From NCBI RefSeq assembly GCF_029227915.1, contig NC_079884.1, positions 7,626,001 to 7,690,000 of the forward strand: a stretch of 64,000 bases of DNA, in the 5' to 3' direction. Every line of letters begins with the position of its first letter. Position 1 is the first letter of the stretch. The notes under the pieces were generated by a model. That model was not told the DNA's origin and searched no databases. It was given only the letters and a program-made list of their open reading frames with translations. Both the position numbers and the translations under genes were made by a program. The stretch comes from Hydractinia symbiolongicarpus (lineage: Eukaryota; Cnidaria; Hydrozoa; Anthoathecata; Hydractiniidae). Positions 47,381 to 59,986 of the stretch are shown here, piece by piece.

Positions 47381-50300
47381 CTCCTCTCCCGACTCAGGAG
47401 AGCTTGGCGGTATCATTTCTTTTAGTTGAGGAGTCGTGTTGATGATTTCTCTGTCCCACCTCAGGAGAGCTTGTGTCCATTAGATCCTGACTACCCTCTA
47501 CATGATGAAGAGGAGAAGGCGTGTTTACCTCTGGTAGCTGATTGCATTGAAGTAAAAGGTTTCGGTGTACCACATTGGTCTTGCCAGATCCAGATCTTAT
47601 TTTGTACACAGGTAAATTGAGTTTCTGTGCGATTATTGCGTAAACATCTTTTTCTCAATAGGATTTTAGTTTTCCGGTCTAACCTCGTTCTTTAAGGTTA
47701 CAAGTAGAACCCTGTCTCCAACTGCAAGTATAGCATCATAAATCTTTTTGTAATAATTCTTTTGTCCTGATTTAGCAGACTTGGATGAAGCAAGACAGGC
47801 TTGTTAAATAAATCTTTTCTATTTTTCTGTAGAAGTATGGTGGTCCTCAATTTCTTCTTTTAGAGCGAACATCAAGTCAATTGGCAATCTGTTATGGCGT
47901 CCAAACGTTAGGTAAAACGGTGTAAGTCCAGTTTTTTTGTGCACTGTGCTATTGTAGGAAAAGACAAGGTGTTTAATGTGGTCTTTTCACTTTTCTTTCT
48001 TGTATTTTTCCACAGTCTTAAGCATATTTATGATTGTGTGATTCATCCTTTCACATTGGCCATTGCCCATTGGGTGATATGGAGTTGTCCTTGAGGATTC
48101 CATGTCACTTAATTCCTGCAGTCTTTTCCAGAGTTTGTTGTCAAACTCCTTCCCTTGGTCATGGTGTATGCGTTTGGGAAATCCGTACGATAAAATGAAT
48201 TCATTGAACATCTTTTCAGCTGCCGCTCTGCCTGACTTATTCTTGGTAGGATAGGCTTGGGTAAAGCGGGTAAAGTGGTCAGTGATTACCAACATTTACT
48301 CATATCCTCTTTTTGCTTTGTCAAGATGCAGGTACTCTACAGTAGGCCTTTCCATTGACTCCTGATGTTGATATGGGCTCTAATGGTGCTCTTTGTTCAA
48401 TGTTTGGCTTTTTATCCTTTATGCACTTGCATTTCTTGAAAATAAACATTTTGACATCACTAGCCATGCCAGGCCAGTAAAATCTCCTCCGTGCTAATTC
48501 AATCACGCGAGCATATCCCAGATATCTCCTTGAACACCATCCTATGATAACATGTGGGATGAACAATCTGGTTTGCAGTTATGTTTTTTTTAATTAATAT
48601 TCCTTCAGAGTTTATAAACATCTGTTGGCAGTATCTTGCCAGTAGTCTACTTTTTCTTGAGATTTTCTTCTGGATAGCTCATAAGTTTTGGTGATTTGAG
48701 TTGTTTCACTAATAAATACAGAATAATCTTTTCATGTTTAGGTTCCCACACGATGGATTCCGACGACGATTTGTGACCAGCAGTTCGTTTATTGGAACGT
48801 TTACTTGCTAGTTGTACTGCACTGTAAACCTTTCGATAACAAATCATATAATGGTTTTGTTATTCTTTAGAAATCTTTTATCGATGACCTACAGTATCCA
48901 ATAACACCTAACTCTAGACGTTAATCTTTGACCGTTTTTGGTTGTTCCAACAATTTGTCCAATGCCTCCGTGTTGACATAGTCATTGCGGTAACTAGTGT
49001 CATCAATTACTTTCCCAAGATATTTGACCTCCCTTTTAAAAAGGCAACATTTTTTGGATTAAGCTTAATCCCATGCTCTTTTAGTTGTTGCAAGACTTTT
49101 CGTAGATTAGATTTATGCTCCTCAAAGTTGTTGCTGTAACATAGGATATCGTCCAAGTAAGGTATACAGATAATATCTCGAAATCCTACTAAGCACTCAT
49201 TCCTGTAACGCTGAAATGCGGGTGGTGCGTTATTAGGACCAAAAGAAATCCGTAACCACTCATACAGTGCCCAAGGTGTCGAGAAAGCAGTGTAATGCCT
49301 AGAGTCCTTGTGGATAAAGCAAACCAGGATTTCACTCCAAGACCATCGAGGATATCTTGAATACACGGGGTAGAGGCATTTTGTCAGGTATGATTTTGCT
49401 GTTCAACCGAGGATAGTCGATACAAAGACAAAGATTGCCATCGCACGCATACCATAGGACTAGGATACGATGAGTACAACGTGTTTATCCACTGGTTGGT
49501 CAGCAAGTCCTTTTGGTAAGTTTTTACTTCATCATGGTGGTTTTGGGATCGAGCAATATCTTTGCCATACCTGGGTGTTGTCTGAGAGCTCTAATTTCCG
49601 CTTCAGATTTTAAATTCTACCGGTGTCATTTTTATCCCTAGAAAAGGCTTTTTTTTCGGCGATGAGATATCGTGAACTTCCTTTTGCTGAGATGGTGTTA
49701 AATGCTCAAGATTCGCTGGCGGTAACCAATTATCCGACCTAGACATGTTGTCGACTTAAACCGAGGAATTGGACATAGATGTAGGCGATGTGTGTGTTGA
49801 AAGTTGGGGACTTAAATGGGTCCATTGTCCCTGTAACTCTAACGAAAAAACTGTTGATATTTGATTCAAAGTACTGGATTTCAAGTACTGGTGTTCTGGA
49901 TTTCAATCTAATCTCACTACCAGTAAAACTTTGAAAAGGAACTGTGATTGTCACTGACTTTCCTAGTGCCAACTTTGCCACTACTTCTCCGACCTTCAAA
50001 TTCTGATCAACAATGAGAGGTTCAAATATCACTGGCACAGTCTTACAATTTGAAATTTTAATTTTCACTCTGCACTCCTATATGGTGTTTTAAAAAGAGG
50101 CTTATTCAACTGAACTACAGAAACTGTACTTGGATTGTCACTTATATCCTTCATAACTGATAGAAAAGAACTCGTGACTTTTGAAGAAAGGTTAAGCGTT
50201 TCTGCTACTGGCTGTTCATTAGAACTATTGATTAGGTGTTAATGACATTAAAGCCGATTATCGGTTGGTCGATGCTTGAATCGGTTACCAGGAATGGATC

Positions 50301-50800
50301 GGTACATGGTGGTCCATTTTTCAGTGCAATTTTCATCACAGCGACTCCGTGGATCCCAACATTTGAATTATTGGCAGCTTTGAGGCTCCTTCTCCAATAA
50401 ATTCACGGATACTGGCGATCGGTTGGTTTGGAAATTATCAGCAGTTATATAGCAGTACACAAACGGGAATCATTAACAGGTTTCATATATACATGGTTAG
50501 TAAGAGTTGGTTTACTCCCGTCCGAAACAACACTTACTGGTTTTTCTTGATATGTGCACTCAACGCGAAAATGTCCAGCTTTGCCACATTTAAAACAGTG
50601 ATTACATTTTTCCGCATTTTGATTAACGTATTTTTCGCATTTTCGCAATCTTCGATTCGGTGCCGGTAACTTTTTCTTTTTTTTTTCTTTTTTTTTTTCG
50701 GTGTTCCGCTGGGTTTTTTTCACATAATTATACATATCCTGTCTTACTTCAATACTAAAACCATTAAATGAATTAATAAAAAAATGAATAAAGTAAATAC
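47381..50800 (-). pseudogene. decayed Ty3/gypsy-type LTR retrotransposon
   Basis: The minus strand keeps the pol order in broken frames. A CCHC knuckle CFKCGKAGHFRVEC lies near 50580 after a lysine-rich stretch. A protease/linker-like segment lies at 50068-49739. Reverse transcriptase at 49366-49007 has SFGPNNAPPAFQRY and catalytic YLDDILCYS. The integrase zinc region with RRRFYWPGM lies at 48566-48321. The integrase core at 48295-47987 has VITDHFTRF, HHDQGKEFDN and PYHPMGNGQCERMN, so the D, D and E residues are visible. Frameshifts and stops separate every segment, so the copy is dead. LTRs could not be recognised. Its gag end abuts the 3' end of the next element. Confidence 0.85.
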
Positions 50801-52915
50801 TCATTGCCTCCAACTTTCGAAAGAGAGATGGCCAGATGAATGTCACTCAGGCTGTATTCGATCTTTAGTGAGCGTGAGCCTCTTAAACACAGCAATGTCG
50901 ATCGGAAAAGGCTATACGATAGCTTCGTTCGTATGAAGTCTGTTACTCTTTGGGGTTTTTCACCTTTTTTCTCAGCCATCATCTCGCACAAACGTGTGTA
51001 AAATGTTTTACACTTACGACCCATGCTACCACTCGTCGAAAACACCAAAGGCGTGAAGGTACCATTCTCGATGTTGTTCACACGTTTATTGTAGTGCCTT
51101 TTCTTCTCCCCTTCATTCCTTTTGGAGCATTTTTCGAGCTCCAGACCCTGTACCTCTGAGCATTTAGGTCAAAGACCCTGATATCAAAAAATGCTCTATG
51201 TACAAGAGTCCAGAAACCCGTAGCGCTGATGTCGAGTCGCGCTTCTTGGCTTCTGTTCATTGTCCGGTGCGTCAGGTGTTCACCATCCATTTCGACAAGC
51301 CTCGGTTCCCTTCTGACGTCAAGGAAGACTTCGTTTAACATGATTGACGTTAAATCACGAATTTCGTTATGTCGTAACGTAACGAAGCTTCCCTTCTTGC
51401 ACGATAACGCGTGTGCTATGTCGAAACGGCTTCCGCATACAAATTCCGTTGGGAGTCTTGGAAGCGACCAGCTATACCTGATATGTAAGGCGTCTTGGAA
51501 TTTTAATCATGGCGGAACTTTTTGTCACTTCTTCCTCTTCTTCAGACATCCTGAGGATTTCGTTTTGTAGTTTTCTTGTTAGGGATTTGGAGTTGTCGTG
51601 CTCGATTGGGTTGTCTGACATACGTTTTTGAGTCCAAGACCACTAAGTCTTGGAGGCAATGTCAACAGCTCGTGCTCATTGTCGTTGATGGCCTTCCCTC
51701 TAGTGATCGCTGGGATGAACTGATGCCGTATCACGTCCTCGATAGGCTGCGGGTATCTCTTAAAGCCAGGTATAGTTCGGATGAGGTAAGTAAATTTGTG
51801 TTGGTATCCGCTGACGTTGCATGCGTATGCCGCTTGTGGTTAAGTCACGGCGATTCGGGTTTGAAGAGACAATTCCTCTGACCATATTTCCACTAGAGTT
51901 TTACAGTGTTTTTCTTTGTAACCTTCACTTCCAGTCACCGCGCCCAGATGTCGTTTACCTTCTGTTGTTGCTTGGATGTTGGTTCCACGGAAGCTTTCCA
52001 TGGCTTCGGCCAAATTGTTGAGGCAAGTAACCAAAATGGGTTCCTTCAGTCACAAGGTTATCCCACCAGGTTCGTAATGATCTGCATTTCCCTGGTGCAG
52101 TTATGTCGTCAGCATAGGCGGCCATCTGGTCCTGTTCCACCATGATCGACATCAGTTCGTCCAGGGGAGGTGTTATTCCCGTAGCGTAGACTGCCATGCC
52201 GATCGGATCACCTTGTGTTGTTTCCCCTTTTGAACTTAGCTCTATGCCCCCAATAACAAATAACTTGGCTGGTGTGCGGTAATAATTCAAAACATAGTTT
52301 GCGAAGACTGGGCATACCACTTTGGCGTTGTGTAGGAGGGCTTGTCGATTGATGTTGTTGAACGCATTTGATGCATCTACCAGTAGAACCGCCTCTGCTT
52401 CTTCACTTTCGAACACTCTCCTCACAGCGTGGACTGCAGCCTCTCCTCCTGCTTTTTGGCCAGAACACATCTGCACTCTAAGTAATGATGTCTTTCTTGA
52501 TCACCACCATCACCGTTTTACCACATATTCTCCGCAGTACTTCACTGACTCCGATTGATCGACCACCGGGTTGCTTGTCTAATGGGACCAGTCTGTACGC
52601 AATAAAAGCTTCAAGGGATTCGTCACCGAGACTTTCCGTACAAAGACTCTTGGTTGCATTCGCTATCGCGATCCTAAGATCTTTCCCACATTCACCGTAC
52701 ATTCTTGATGTCAGGATTAAATTGGCGGTTGTCATCCGAAACCGCCCGCACTTTCCCGCACTCGCCCGAAGCATACCCGAAATGCAATTCCTTGTGAAAT
52801 ACCATGCGGACAACAGTTCGAAGAAGGCGCTTGAAGAGACAGGAGTTAAGTAATCAAGTTTAAGGTATTTATCAAGAAATCTTATCAAAAACAGTTCTTT
52901 TAAGAACTTCGCCAC
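50800..52915 (-). pseudogene. decayed LINE-like element: RT followed by restriction-like nuclease motif
   Basis: On the minus strand an RT-like region begins at 52915 (DKQPGGRSIGVSEVLRRICG). It continues after a frameshift near 52477 with GGEAAVHAVRRVF, LLVDASNAFNNINR, TTQGDPIGMAVYA and catalytic AYADDITAPG (to about 52050). Further on, near 51400, is a cysteine-histidine motif, VCGSRFDIAHALSCKKGSF then RHNEIRDL. At 51270-51170 ARLDISATGFWTLVHRAFFD resembles the PD...D pattern of restriction-like nucleases. The end IENGTFTPLVFSTSG and RSTLLCLRGSRS closes near 50860. RT followed by CCHC and RLE suggests a nuclease-type LINE, but the clade is uncertain. Several frame breaks make it inactive. 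Confidence 0.7.
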
Positions 52916-54884
52916 CGCATAGTAAGTTTATTTCAATTTTATAGTGTTTTTGAATTATTTGTGGTAAATCTTTGAGTGTTTTTGTGGTGAATCTTTGAGT
53001 GTTTTCTTTTGTTCATCTGTATTTTGTTGTTGTTTCTAATAACTATCATCTTCTGTATTTTGCCACAAATCGCTTATAGCAAATTGTTCAAGCAAATTTG
53101 TGGCTATTTTTGTGGGTGAAGGGTGTACTGCAGACATGTAGTTTCGATTTGTTTTTTTCGAAGAATACTTGACTGCATATTTTGCAAGTTTGATCTTGTA
53201 CTTTTTTTACATTTTCTTTTTTAACATATAAGCTTCTTGCCTCTTTTACAATATCCCGCCACTTTGCTTTCCTGCTCCCAACTTTTTTCTCCTTCACATT
53301 TCTCAGATGTGATCAATGCGGATTTTTAAGTTAAAGGGGAACTCCAGTAAAAATCCCTTTTTTATTTTTTGTTTTCTACCTACTCAGAAAAGCATAAGAA
53401 ATAAAAAAAACTTACTTCACTTGTTTTCCTTATTTAAAATTGTTGTACTAGCCTTTGCATATTCAATTTTTCTCTTAAAAAGACAGACAGGTGCGATTTC
53501 ATTTAGGACTGGACTCGATTATAAATAATGACATCACATCGTGCTGAAAGTTTAAGCGAGCACAGAGAACCTTCATGTTCATGTGTTATAGCGTACATTT
53601 AAGTCGCTTCTCGTATGTAATTTACGTTTAAATCTTTAAAAAATGGTTAGTTGCTCTGCGTTTCAATGTACCAATCGATCAGAAAAGTGTTAAGCAGTCA
53701 GTTTGTTCAGAATCCCTTCTGTGAAAAAGAAAAAAGAACTTAGACAAAATACGTCATGCAGGTGACCAATCAAGCAATCAAAGTTTTTATTTTTGTTTGT
53801 TGCACTTCACAGATAGTTCTTTTAAAAGAGATCTCCAGGGAATAAACTTCCGTATTAAAATATATTCTAACTTTGTAAAAATGCCATTTTAGCTAGTGAA
53901 CGCGATCAAAGTTTCTCATTTTTTCTAATTTCATTATTTGTAATTATATCCACAGAACACAACCAAATAACGTTTTATACAATTTTATAATAAATAAAAG
54001 AACATTACCAATTTCCAATACAAACACCGTCAAGTTACACATGTATCTCTCATAGCGCTCAAGTTTCTATTCATGGTTTTTCAAAAAAGAAGTTTTTTTA
54101 ATGGAAGAACCTGCCGAATATTTTCGGGGGGGGGGGGCAATGTGCCCATTTTCTTCAATCTTTGTTACTGTTAAGGCTGCATGTAATGCTGATAATGCAG
54201 TTTCTAAAACAGCTTTGTCAAAACAACCACTTTATAAATCAGTAGCTTCTGCAACGCATTTATAATCATAATGGTTTTTATTTATACAATATTAATACCC
54301 TGTTTTAACTTAACAACTTATCATGACTTATGAGACACAAGAGGTTTGAAGTCGCATAACTGTAGCTTTGTAAAGTAGTCTTTTTCATAAAGAGAATTAT
54401 CCAATTCTAAGTTTTCTAAGGTATAATCTTCGTCATTATAACAAGACGTCTTATCAACGAACAATGCAAACAGTAAGTAAACAAACTTTTGGAAGATGTG
54501 CTGCTAAGCTCACAGACTTTCTGCACAATGTGACGTATGCTCATTTATCTAGTCCTCTCGACTTTGCGCAACCTTGCAAATTTATTTAAAATTGAAGATG
54601 TTTACAGACCCGATTAAGGTTAATTTGACATTTATGTATTGTCTTATCAAAATAACATTTTTTTCAAATATTTTTTTCCAGTGCCCCTTAGTTAACAAAA
54701 TCTCTCTTTTGAAAATGGGCTTTGGCTAGCAACTTGTCGAAAAATAATTTCTTTTAAAAGGAAAAGTTCGGCCTACTACAATTTTTTGAGTCCGGTAGCT
54801 TTTAGTGCCTGTTTTTTTTTTTTTGTTTTGTTTTAATTTGTTTTAATAATTTTTAATAATTTTAATTTTAATAATTTAGTTTGT
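52916..54884. other. non-coding, no clear gene
   Basis: A minus-strand frame at 53297-53088 has a C2H2-like CKICSQVFFEKNKSKLHVC and could be the zinc finger of the preceding retroelement, but that is a guess. The rest is AT-rich. A G10 run stands at about 54127. Confidence 0.35.
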
Positions 54885-54888
54885 TTTA

Positions 54889-55764
54889 ATGGCCGTAAGA
54901 ATAGTTAATCAGACAAACTGCTTAAACGGGGCTGGAACTCTAAGGAGTCAAGGTGTCGCGCACGGTAGGACAGATGTCAGATGTGAGCATCGTCAGACCG
55001 TTACCCAGCTATCACATCACAAGGTAGATAACACTAGGTTGAGGATTGCTAGTGTAATTGTTGGTACTCTGAGAGGTAGAGCAGGTGAAGTAGTTGAAAT
55101 GTTAGAACGTAGATCTGTTGATATGTGTTGTGTTCAGGAAGTTAGGTGGAGAGGAGCTTCAATGAGATTTGTGGAAGGTAGGAGGGCAAGGTATAAGCTT
55201 TTTTGGATTGGTAATAGTGATGGATATGGAGGAGTTGGCATATTCGTTGCAGAGAAGTGGGTAGAAAAAGTAATAGATGTTATGCGTGTTAATAGTCGTA
55301 TTATAATGATAAAGTTTTTGATAGCTAATAGGATTGTCACTTTTCTGTCAGTTTATGCTCCACAGTGTGGACTCAGTAAGGAAGATAAAGATAAGTTTTA
55401 TGATGAGTTAATAGCAGTCACATCACAGTTTGGAGACACTGAACTTGTCATGGTGGGTGGTGACTTTAATGGTCATGTTGGGAAGTCATCTGAAGGTTAT
55501 AGAGGTGTACATGGAGGCTATGGATTTGGAAGCAGAAATAAGGAAGGGGAGAGATTGCTTCAGTTTGGAATGGCAACGGACATGGTGGTTTGCAACACAT
55601 CATTCAGTAAGAGACAAAGTAGGCTGATAACATATGAGTCAGGTGGTTGTAAGACACAGATAGATTACTTCCTGGTTAGAAAGTCAGACAAGAAAGTGGT
55701 GAAGGACGTGAAAGTTGTATCGGGGGAAGAGTGTGTTTCCCAGCATAGGCCGCTTGGTTTGTGA
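54889..55764 (+). pseudogene. RTE endonuclease domain, 5' part of the second copy
   Basis: A 291-residue frame nearly identical to residues 1-290 of the copy at 33430, ending where an inserted base shifts the frame just after VSQHRP. It keeps CVQEVRWRG and the intact GGDFNGHVG. Downstream, the rest of the linker can be followed in other frames to 56202. Confidence 0.85.
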
Positions 55765-57269
55765 TATTATCTTGAAGAGTGTTAAAGAAGCGAAGGGAAA
55801 GTACAGGCCCCGTCTTAAAGTCTGGAAGCTGAAGCAAGAGATTGTAGCAAAACAATTAAGTGCAAAGTTCAGCAGTTAGCCCACAATGGTCAATGTGATA
55901 GTGACAATGTTAAAAGTACTTGGACTACTTTGAAGAATTGTCTTCTAGATGCTTCTGACGATACCTTTGGGTAGACAAAAGGACCAGCTAGACATAGACA
56001 GACCTGGTGGTGGAATAATGAGGTTGACCAGTGTATAAAGAAAAAAAGGAATCTTTGAAAAGAGTGGAAGTCAGGTGGTAGTAAAAATATTTACTTAGAA
56101 GCTAAGTGTTGTGCTCGTACAGCAGTGTATAAGGCAAAATTAGAAACAGAGAGAAACAGATTTGCAGATGTGTTAAGAAGGGAAGACCAGCGCAATGAGG
56201 TATTAATTGTCTTGGTTACTCAGTAAAAACACACTTATTAATCGAGAATATTGTATTATGGCACATTTTGGTATACAACATCATCCGCATGGAACGCAAT
56301 TTGTAAATTTGGGGAATGGATTGGGATGCCGGGTAAGAAAATAAATAAGTAAGGCAGGACAGATAACGCATGCTGCTAGTAATCATAACAAGGTAATCAC
56401 ACCAAAATGCTTGCCCAAGGCAAAGAGGGTAATTTCCTAAGAGTATGCACGTTTTGGTTGCCCCTCACAAGCTTATGTCCTCATGGATCATAATATTGTG
56501 AACGGTTTCCAAGGCATGACCCAGATCTCTTCATGCATGAATAACATACTCATATCCTCTATTCACGAGGTACATTTCACAACTAATAATACATTTACTT
56601 GTCACTTGTAATTAATGATTAATTATTTAGTTTATTAATTATATACTTATTTAATAATTTATTCTCATGCATGAAGGATATTGTTTCTCTTCCACTTCAA
56701 TCATGAAGGTACACTGCACTTCACTATAAACCGATAATCACATATGGTGTCTTCTGCACCCAATAAACATGTGTTATCAATAATCATGAGCTAAAGGTGG
56801 AATGCACAAGCTGGTCCAGTATTGGCCCAGCGTGTGTTACCACATAATAATAATATCAGGATTCATAAAAGGGTGTGCCTCACCGTAATGATAATAAGTG
56901 ATAATAATATCAAGTAATAATAAGATACACAAGCCTCACACACGCATCTGTCCAAATGTTATATGGCTGACGTAGGAAGCCCGACATCCCCAAATTTCCC
57001 CAAATTAGTGTGGGTATTGGAGGAAAAAGTCAGTCATTAAGAGTACCGGCTGATATGCGTCAACAACATACATACATACAAAGGAGCCTAGATACACGTA
57101 AAACTGTACAATAGCTATAAAAAGCAAATAACAGTCTATGGCCAAAATAAACACAAAGTCATAATACTTGACATATATAAAATCCTTATTACGACACGAA
57201 TTGTGTATGTAACCACAGGACCTAGTCTAGTAATTATAATACAATAAATAACAAAGATCACTCTGTAAA

Positions 57270-58220
57270 TTAAATGGATCGAATGTCCCACAACTTAGGC
57301 ACGTCATTGAGGTTGGCCATTTTAGAACACCACTGTGTTAACACTTTATTGGGAAGATGGATATATCGACGATAACAGTCGCTGGACCACCTGCCTAAGA
57401 TCTTAATGGCAGAGTCTGGAATACCGCAAGATGCTGCGGCAGAGGCCCCACCAATCCTGAAGCTATGCGTATTGAGATCGGGCCCATTTACACTAATTTT
57501 TACAAAGGCAGAAACTAACTTCCTAGTAACAAATTCGCCGTTGGAGAGAACAAACCAAGGACCCTGATGAGTACCTCGGTACAGAAGAAATTGAGAGAAA
57601 GCTTTGACAGGACACAAATCACCCTTAATCCTTCCAAACCTAATTTGAAATGTTTTCCTAAAGGGATCGGTTTTAGAACTTTTGATAGTCATATAAAGAG
57701 TATTGTTGGAAGATGAGAAGCTAAACTCGGATGGGGACAAGTGAATATTGGGATCAAAATAGGTTTTGGAGGGGCAAACATATTCCGAAACTCTTAACAG
57801 ACCAAAAAAGGCAAACAAAATAAGGCATCGCCACATAGCTTTGTCACAAAATGAAAAACATGAATTGTTGATAAATCTTAGCATTTCGTGTAGGTGGGAG
57901 GGCGTGATTTGCAGTCTCTGGCGGCTTACAACATTCTCAGTTCGCCGAATACCAGATATCTTTTCGGATATCTTTTCGGAAAATCCACAGATTAGACTTT
58001 GGTACTGTATCCCACACAGGTACACCTTAATAGTAGCATATTTGACCTGCATTGACATAAAAGTGACATAGAGCTGAAGGTGGGATTCAATGAGCGGAAA
58101 CATCCGGATAGAGGCGTGGTGGCAAAACATTCTGCAGGATGAAAGTCCAGAACGGTAGGTAAGTCTGGTGTTTGGTGATAAAGCAGCATCGAAGAGGTAA
58201 TTCATTGTCACACTAAGCAT
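57270..58220 (-). CDS. tyrosine recombinase of the DIRS-like element
   Basis: 316 residues. It would integrate a circular cDNA by site-specific recombination in place of the integrase used by LTR elements. The N-terminal core-binding region (SPNTRLTYRSGLSSCRMFC) resembles phage integrases. The catalytic domain has the first arginine in FFGLLRVSEYV, the H-x-x-R pair in THSFRIGGASAAA, a GRWSSD stretch and the nucleophile tyrosine in CYRRYIHLP. The frame is unbroken and starts 13 bases before the RT stop. Confidence 0.85.
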   Translation of the reverse strand: MLSVTMNYLFDAALSPNTRLTYRSGLSSCRMFCHHASIRMFPLIESHLQLYVTFMSMQVKYATIKVYLCGIQYQSLICGFSEKISEKISGIRRTENVVSRQRLQITPSHLHEMLRFINNSCFSFCDKAMWRCLILFAFFGLLRVSEYVCPSKTYFDPNIHLSPSEFSFSSSNNTLYMTIKSSKTDPFRKTFQIRFGRIKGDLCPVKAFSQFLLYRGTHQGPWFVLSNGEFVTRKLVSAFVKISVNGPDLNTHSFRIGGASAAASCGIPDSAIKILGRWSSDCYRRYIHLPNKVLTQWCSKMANLNDVPKLWDIRSI

Positions 58221-59986
58221 TCAGAGATTGACGAGGGGATAGGAGTAGGAAGCTCTTCGGTGTATGGGCACTGCTCTTTGAACTTTGCGACCTGTAAACG
58301 CGAAAGTAGGTCTGCATAAATATTAGAAGTGCCACAAATGTGGCGCATCAGCAAATTTATGTTGTGATTTGCTGTAAAATAAAACAACAAGCGAACAAGT
58401 TTCATGATGTGCTCACATTTGCATGAACCAGTACTCCATATGCGGACAATGGCCTCGTTGTCTGTAAAAATGATAACCTGGGCATCAGACCACTTCTCAC
58501 CCCACGAATGTACCGCTATAACAACCGCAAGCAACTCAAGAAAGGTAATGCTGTAATTGTTGGTGTTGGAAAAAGGGATGGAAAACCATTTCCCATTGTA
58601 AAAACCGCCTAAACCACTCATGGAAGCATCTGTAAACATGTTTAAACTTTCTGATGTCAGGAATGATGTTTGGATGACCGCCATCCCGTTCCAACTGGGT
58701 AAAAAATTCAGCCACCACTCAATGTCCTTGCGGGATTCCGATGTAACGGAAATGTGATGGTAAAGGCTACTTACAGTAGTAAAAAGGTCAATTAACCGGC
58801 GCAGAAAAATGCGACCACATTTGACAACTTTGCATGCAAAAGACAACAATCCTATGAGTGATAGTAGCTCCTTTTTTGTGCATTTTTTCTTTCCTTTCCA
58901 CACTCTTAACAAGGACAAAATAGCATCAAATTTGTCCTGAGGTAAACGTATAACGAATTCCCTGGTATCAATTTCAATGCCTAAATAGGTCAGGACGCGA
59001 GATGGACCAACAATTTTTTCCGGGGCTAAAGGAACTCCTAGGCAGTTAAAGACCTGCTGGATTAAATTGATGATATTTTGGCAGGCGGCTTTTGAGGAAT
59101 TACCTGTAATAAAGTCATCGAGATAATGAAGTAGCTGCCGAATGGAAGCAAGGTACTGAAGAATCCAGTGAAGTAGGTCCGCAAAGTGATTAAAAGTAAA
59201 CGGTGACGACCGTCCACCGAAGGGAAGAACAACATCAAAAAAATATCTTCCCTGCCATTTGTAACCAAGGAGGTACCAGTCATCCGGGTGAACTGGGCAT
59301 AACCGGAAGGCATGTTTGATATCAAGTTTGGCTAGAAAACAGTCTCGGCCGAGTTCACGTACCATATCAATGGCCTCGTCAAATGATGAATATGTAACTG
59401 AATAAGAGTCCTTAGAAATGCCATCGTTAACCGAGAATCCTTGTGGTGATGAGAGGTCTAAAATTACCCGGATGGAACCATCTTTTTTAGGCGCTGCACC
59501 CAAAGGGGAGCAATGAAAACTAGGAAGAGGAGGACAATCAAAAGGGCCAACTGTATGCCCTCTATTCAACTCCTTTAAAATAGCTTCATCGACTTTGCTT
59601 GCATGTTCCATAGAGGATTTGTTGTTGGAAGTTGATGGGAAAAGTTGTCCATGTTGGTACCCAAGTTTAAACCCATGGCTAAAGCCAGAAAGGATAAAGT
59701 TGACTAAGACCCGATTGGGATGTAAAACTAATAAATTGCCCAATAATAAGACATTTACAGGAGTGAAAACAAAGGACTTAATCGGAAAAAAATTATTGGG
59801 TACTTGGCTGAGAGGGCCTAAATGAGCAACGGTGCCCTGGGTGGTTTTTAGAGCAATGGGGGCACTTGTGTGGAGAGGGACATGGATTAGAACATGACAT
59901 GCCTCTATTGAACCGCCAGCACACCCTGGGAGTTGATGGAAATCGAACCTGGTGGAAGCTGCTTGTGGGAAGATGCTGGGAAGCAT
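58208..59986 (-). CDS. reverse transcriptase-RNase H of the DIRS-like element
   Basis: 592 residues. The RT part has KKDGSIRVILDLSSP, FLAKLDIKHAFRLCPV, LPFGGRSSPFTFN and catalytic LLHYLDDFITG. The RNase H part has NMFTDASMSGLGGFY, TFLELLAVVIA, IFTDNEAIV and SNIYADLLSR, so its four acidic residues are visible. The first ~100 residues overlap the gag frame and may not be translated from this start. The real entry is probably by a frameshift or internal start. Confidence 0.87.
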   Translation of the reverse strand: MLPSIFPQAASTRFDFHQLPGCAGGSIEACHVLIHVPLHTSAPIALKTTQGTVAHLGPLSQVPNNFFPIKSFVFTPVNVLLLGNLLVLHPNRVLVNFILSGFSHGFKLGYQHGQLFPSTSNNKSSMEHASKVDEAILKELNRGHTVGPFDCPPLPSFHCSPLGAAPKKDGSIRVILDLSSPQGFSVNDGISKDSYSVTYSSFDEAIDMVRELGRDCFLAKLDIKHAFRLCPVHPDDWYLLGYKWQGRYFFDVVLPFGGRSSPFTFNHFADLLHWILQYLASIRQLLHYLDDFITGNSSKAACQNIINLIQQVFNCLGVPLAPEKIVGPSRVLTYLGIEIDTREFVIRLPQDKFDAILSLLRVWKGKKKCTKKELLSLIGLLSFACKVVKCGRIFLRRLIDLFTTVSSLYHHISVTSESRKDIEWWLNFLPSWNGMAVIQTSFLTSESLNMFTDASMSGLGGFYNGKWFSIPFSNTNNYSITFLELLAVVIAVHSWGEKWSDAQVIIFTDNEAIVRIWSTGSCKCEHIMKLVRLLFYFTANHNINLLMRHICGTSNIYADLLSRLQVAKFKEQCPYTEELPTPIPSSISECLV

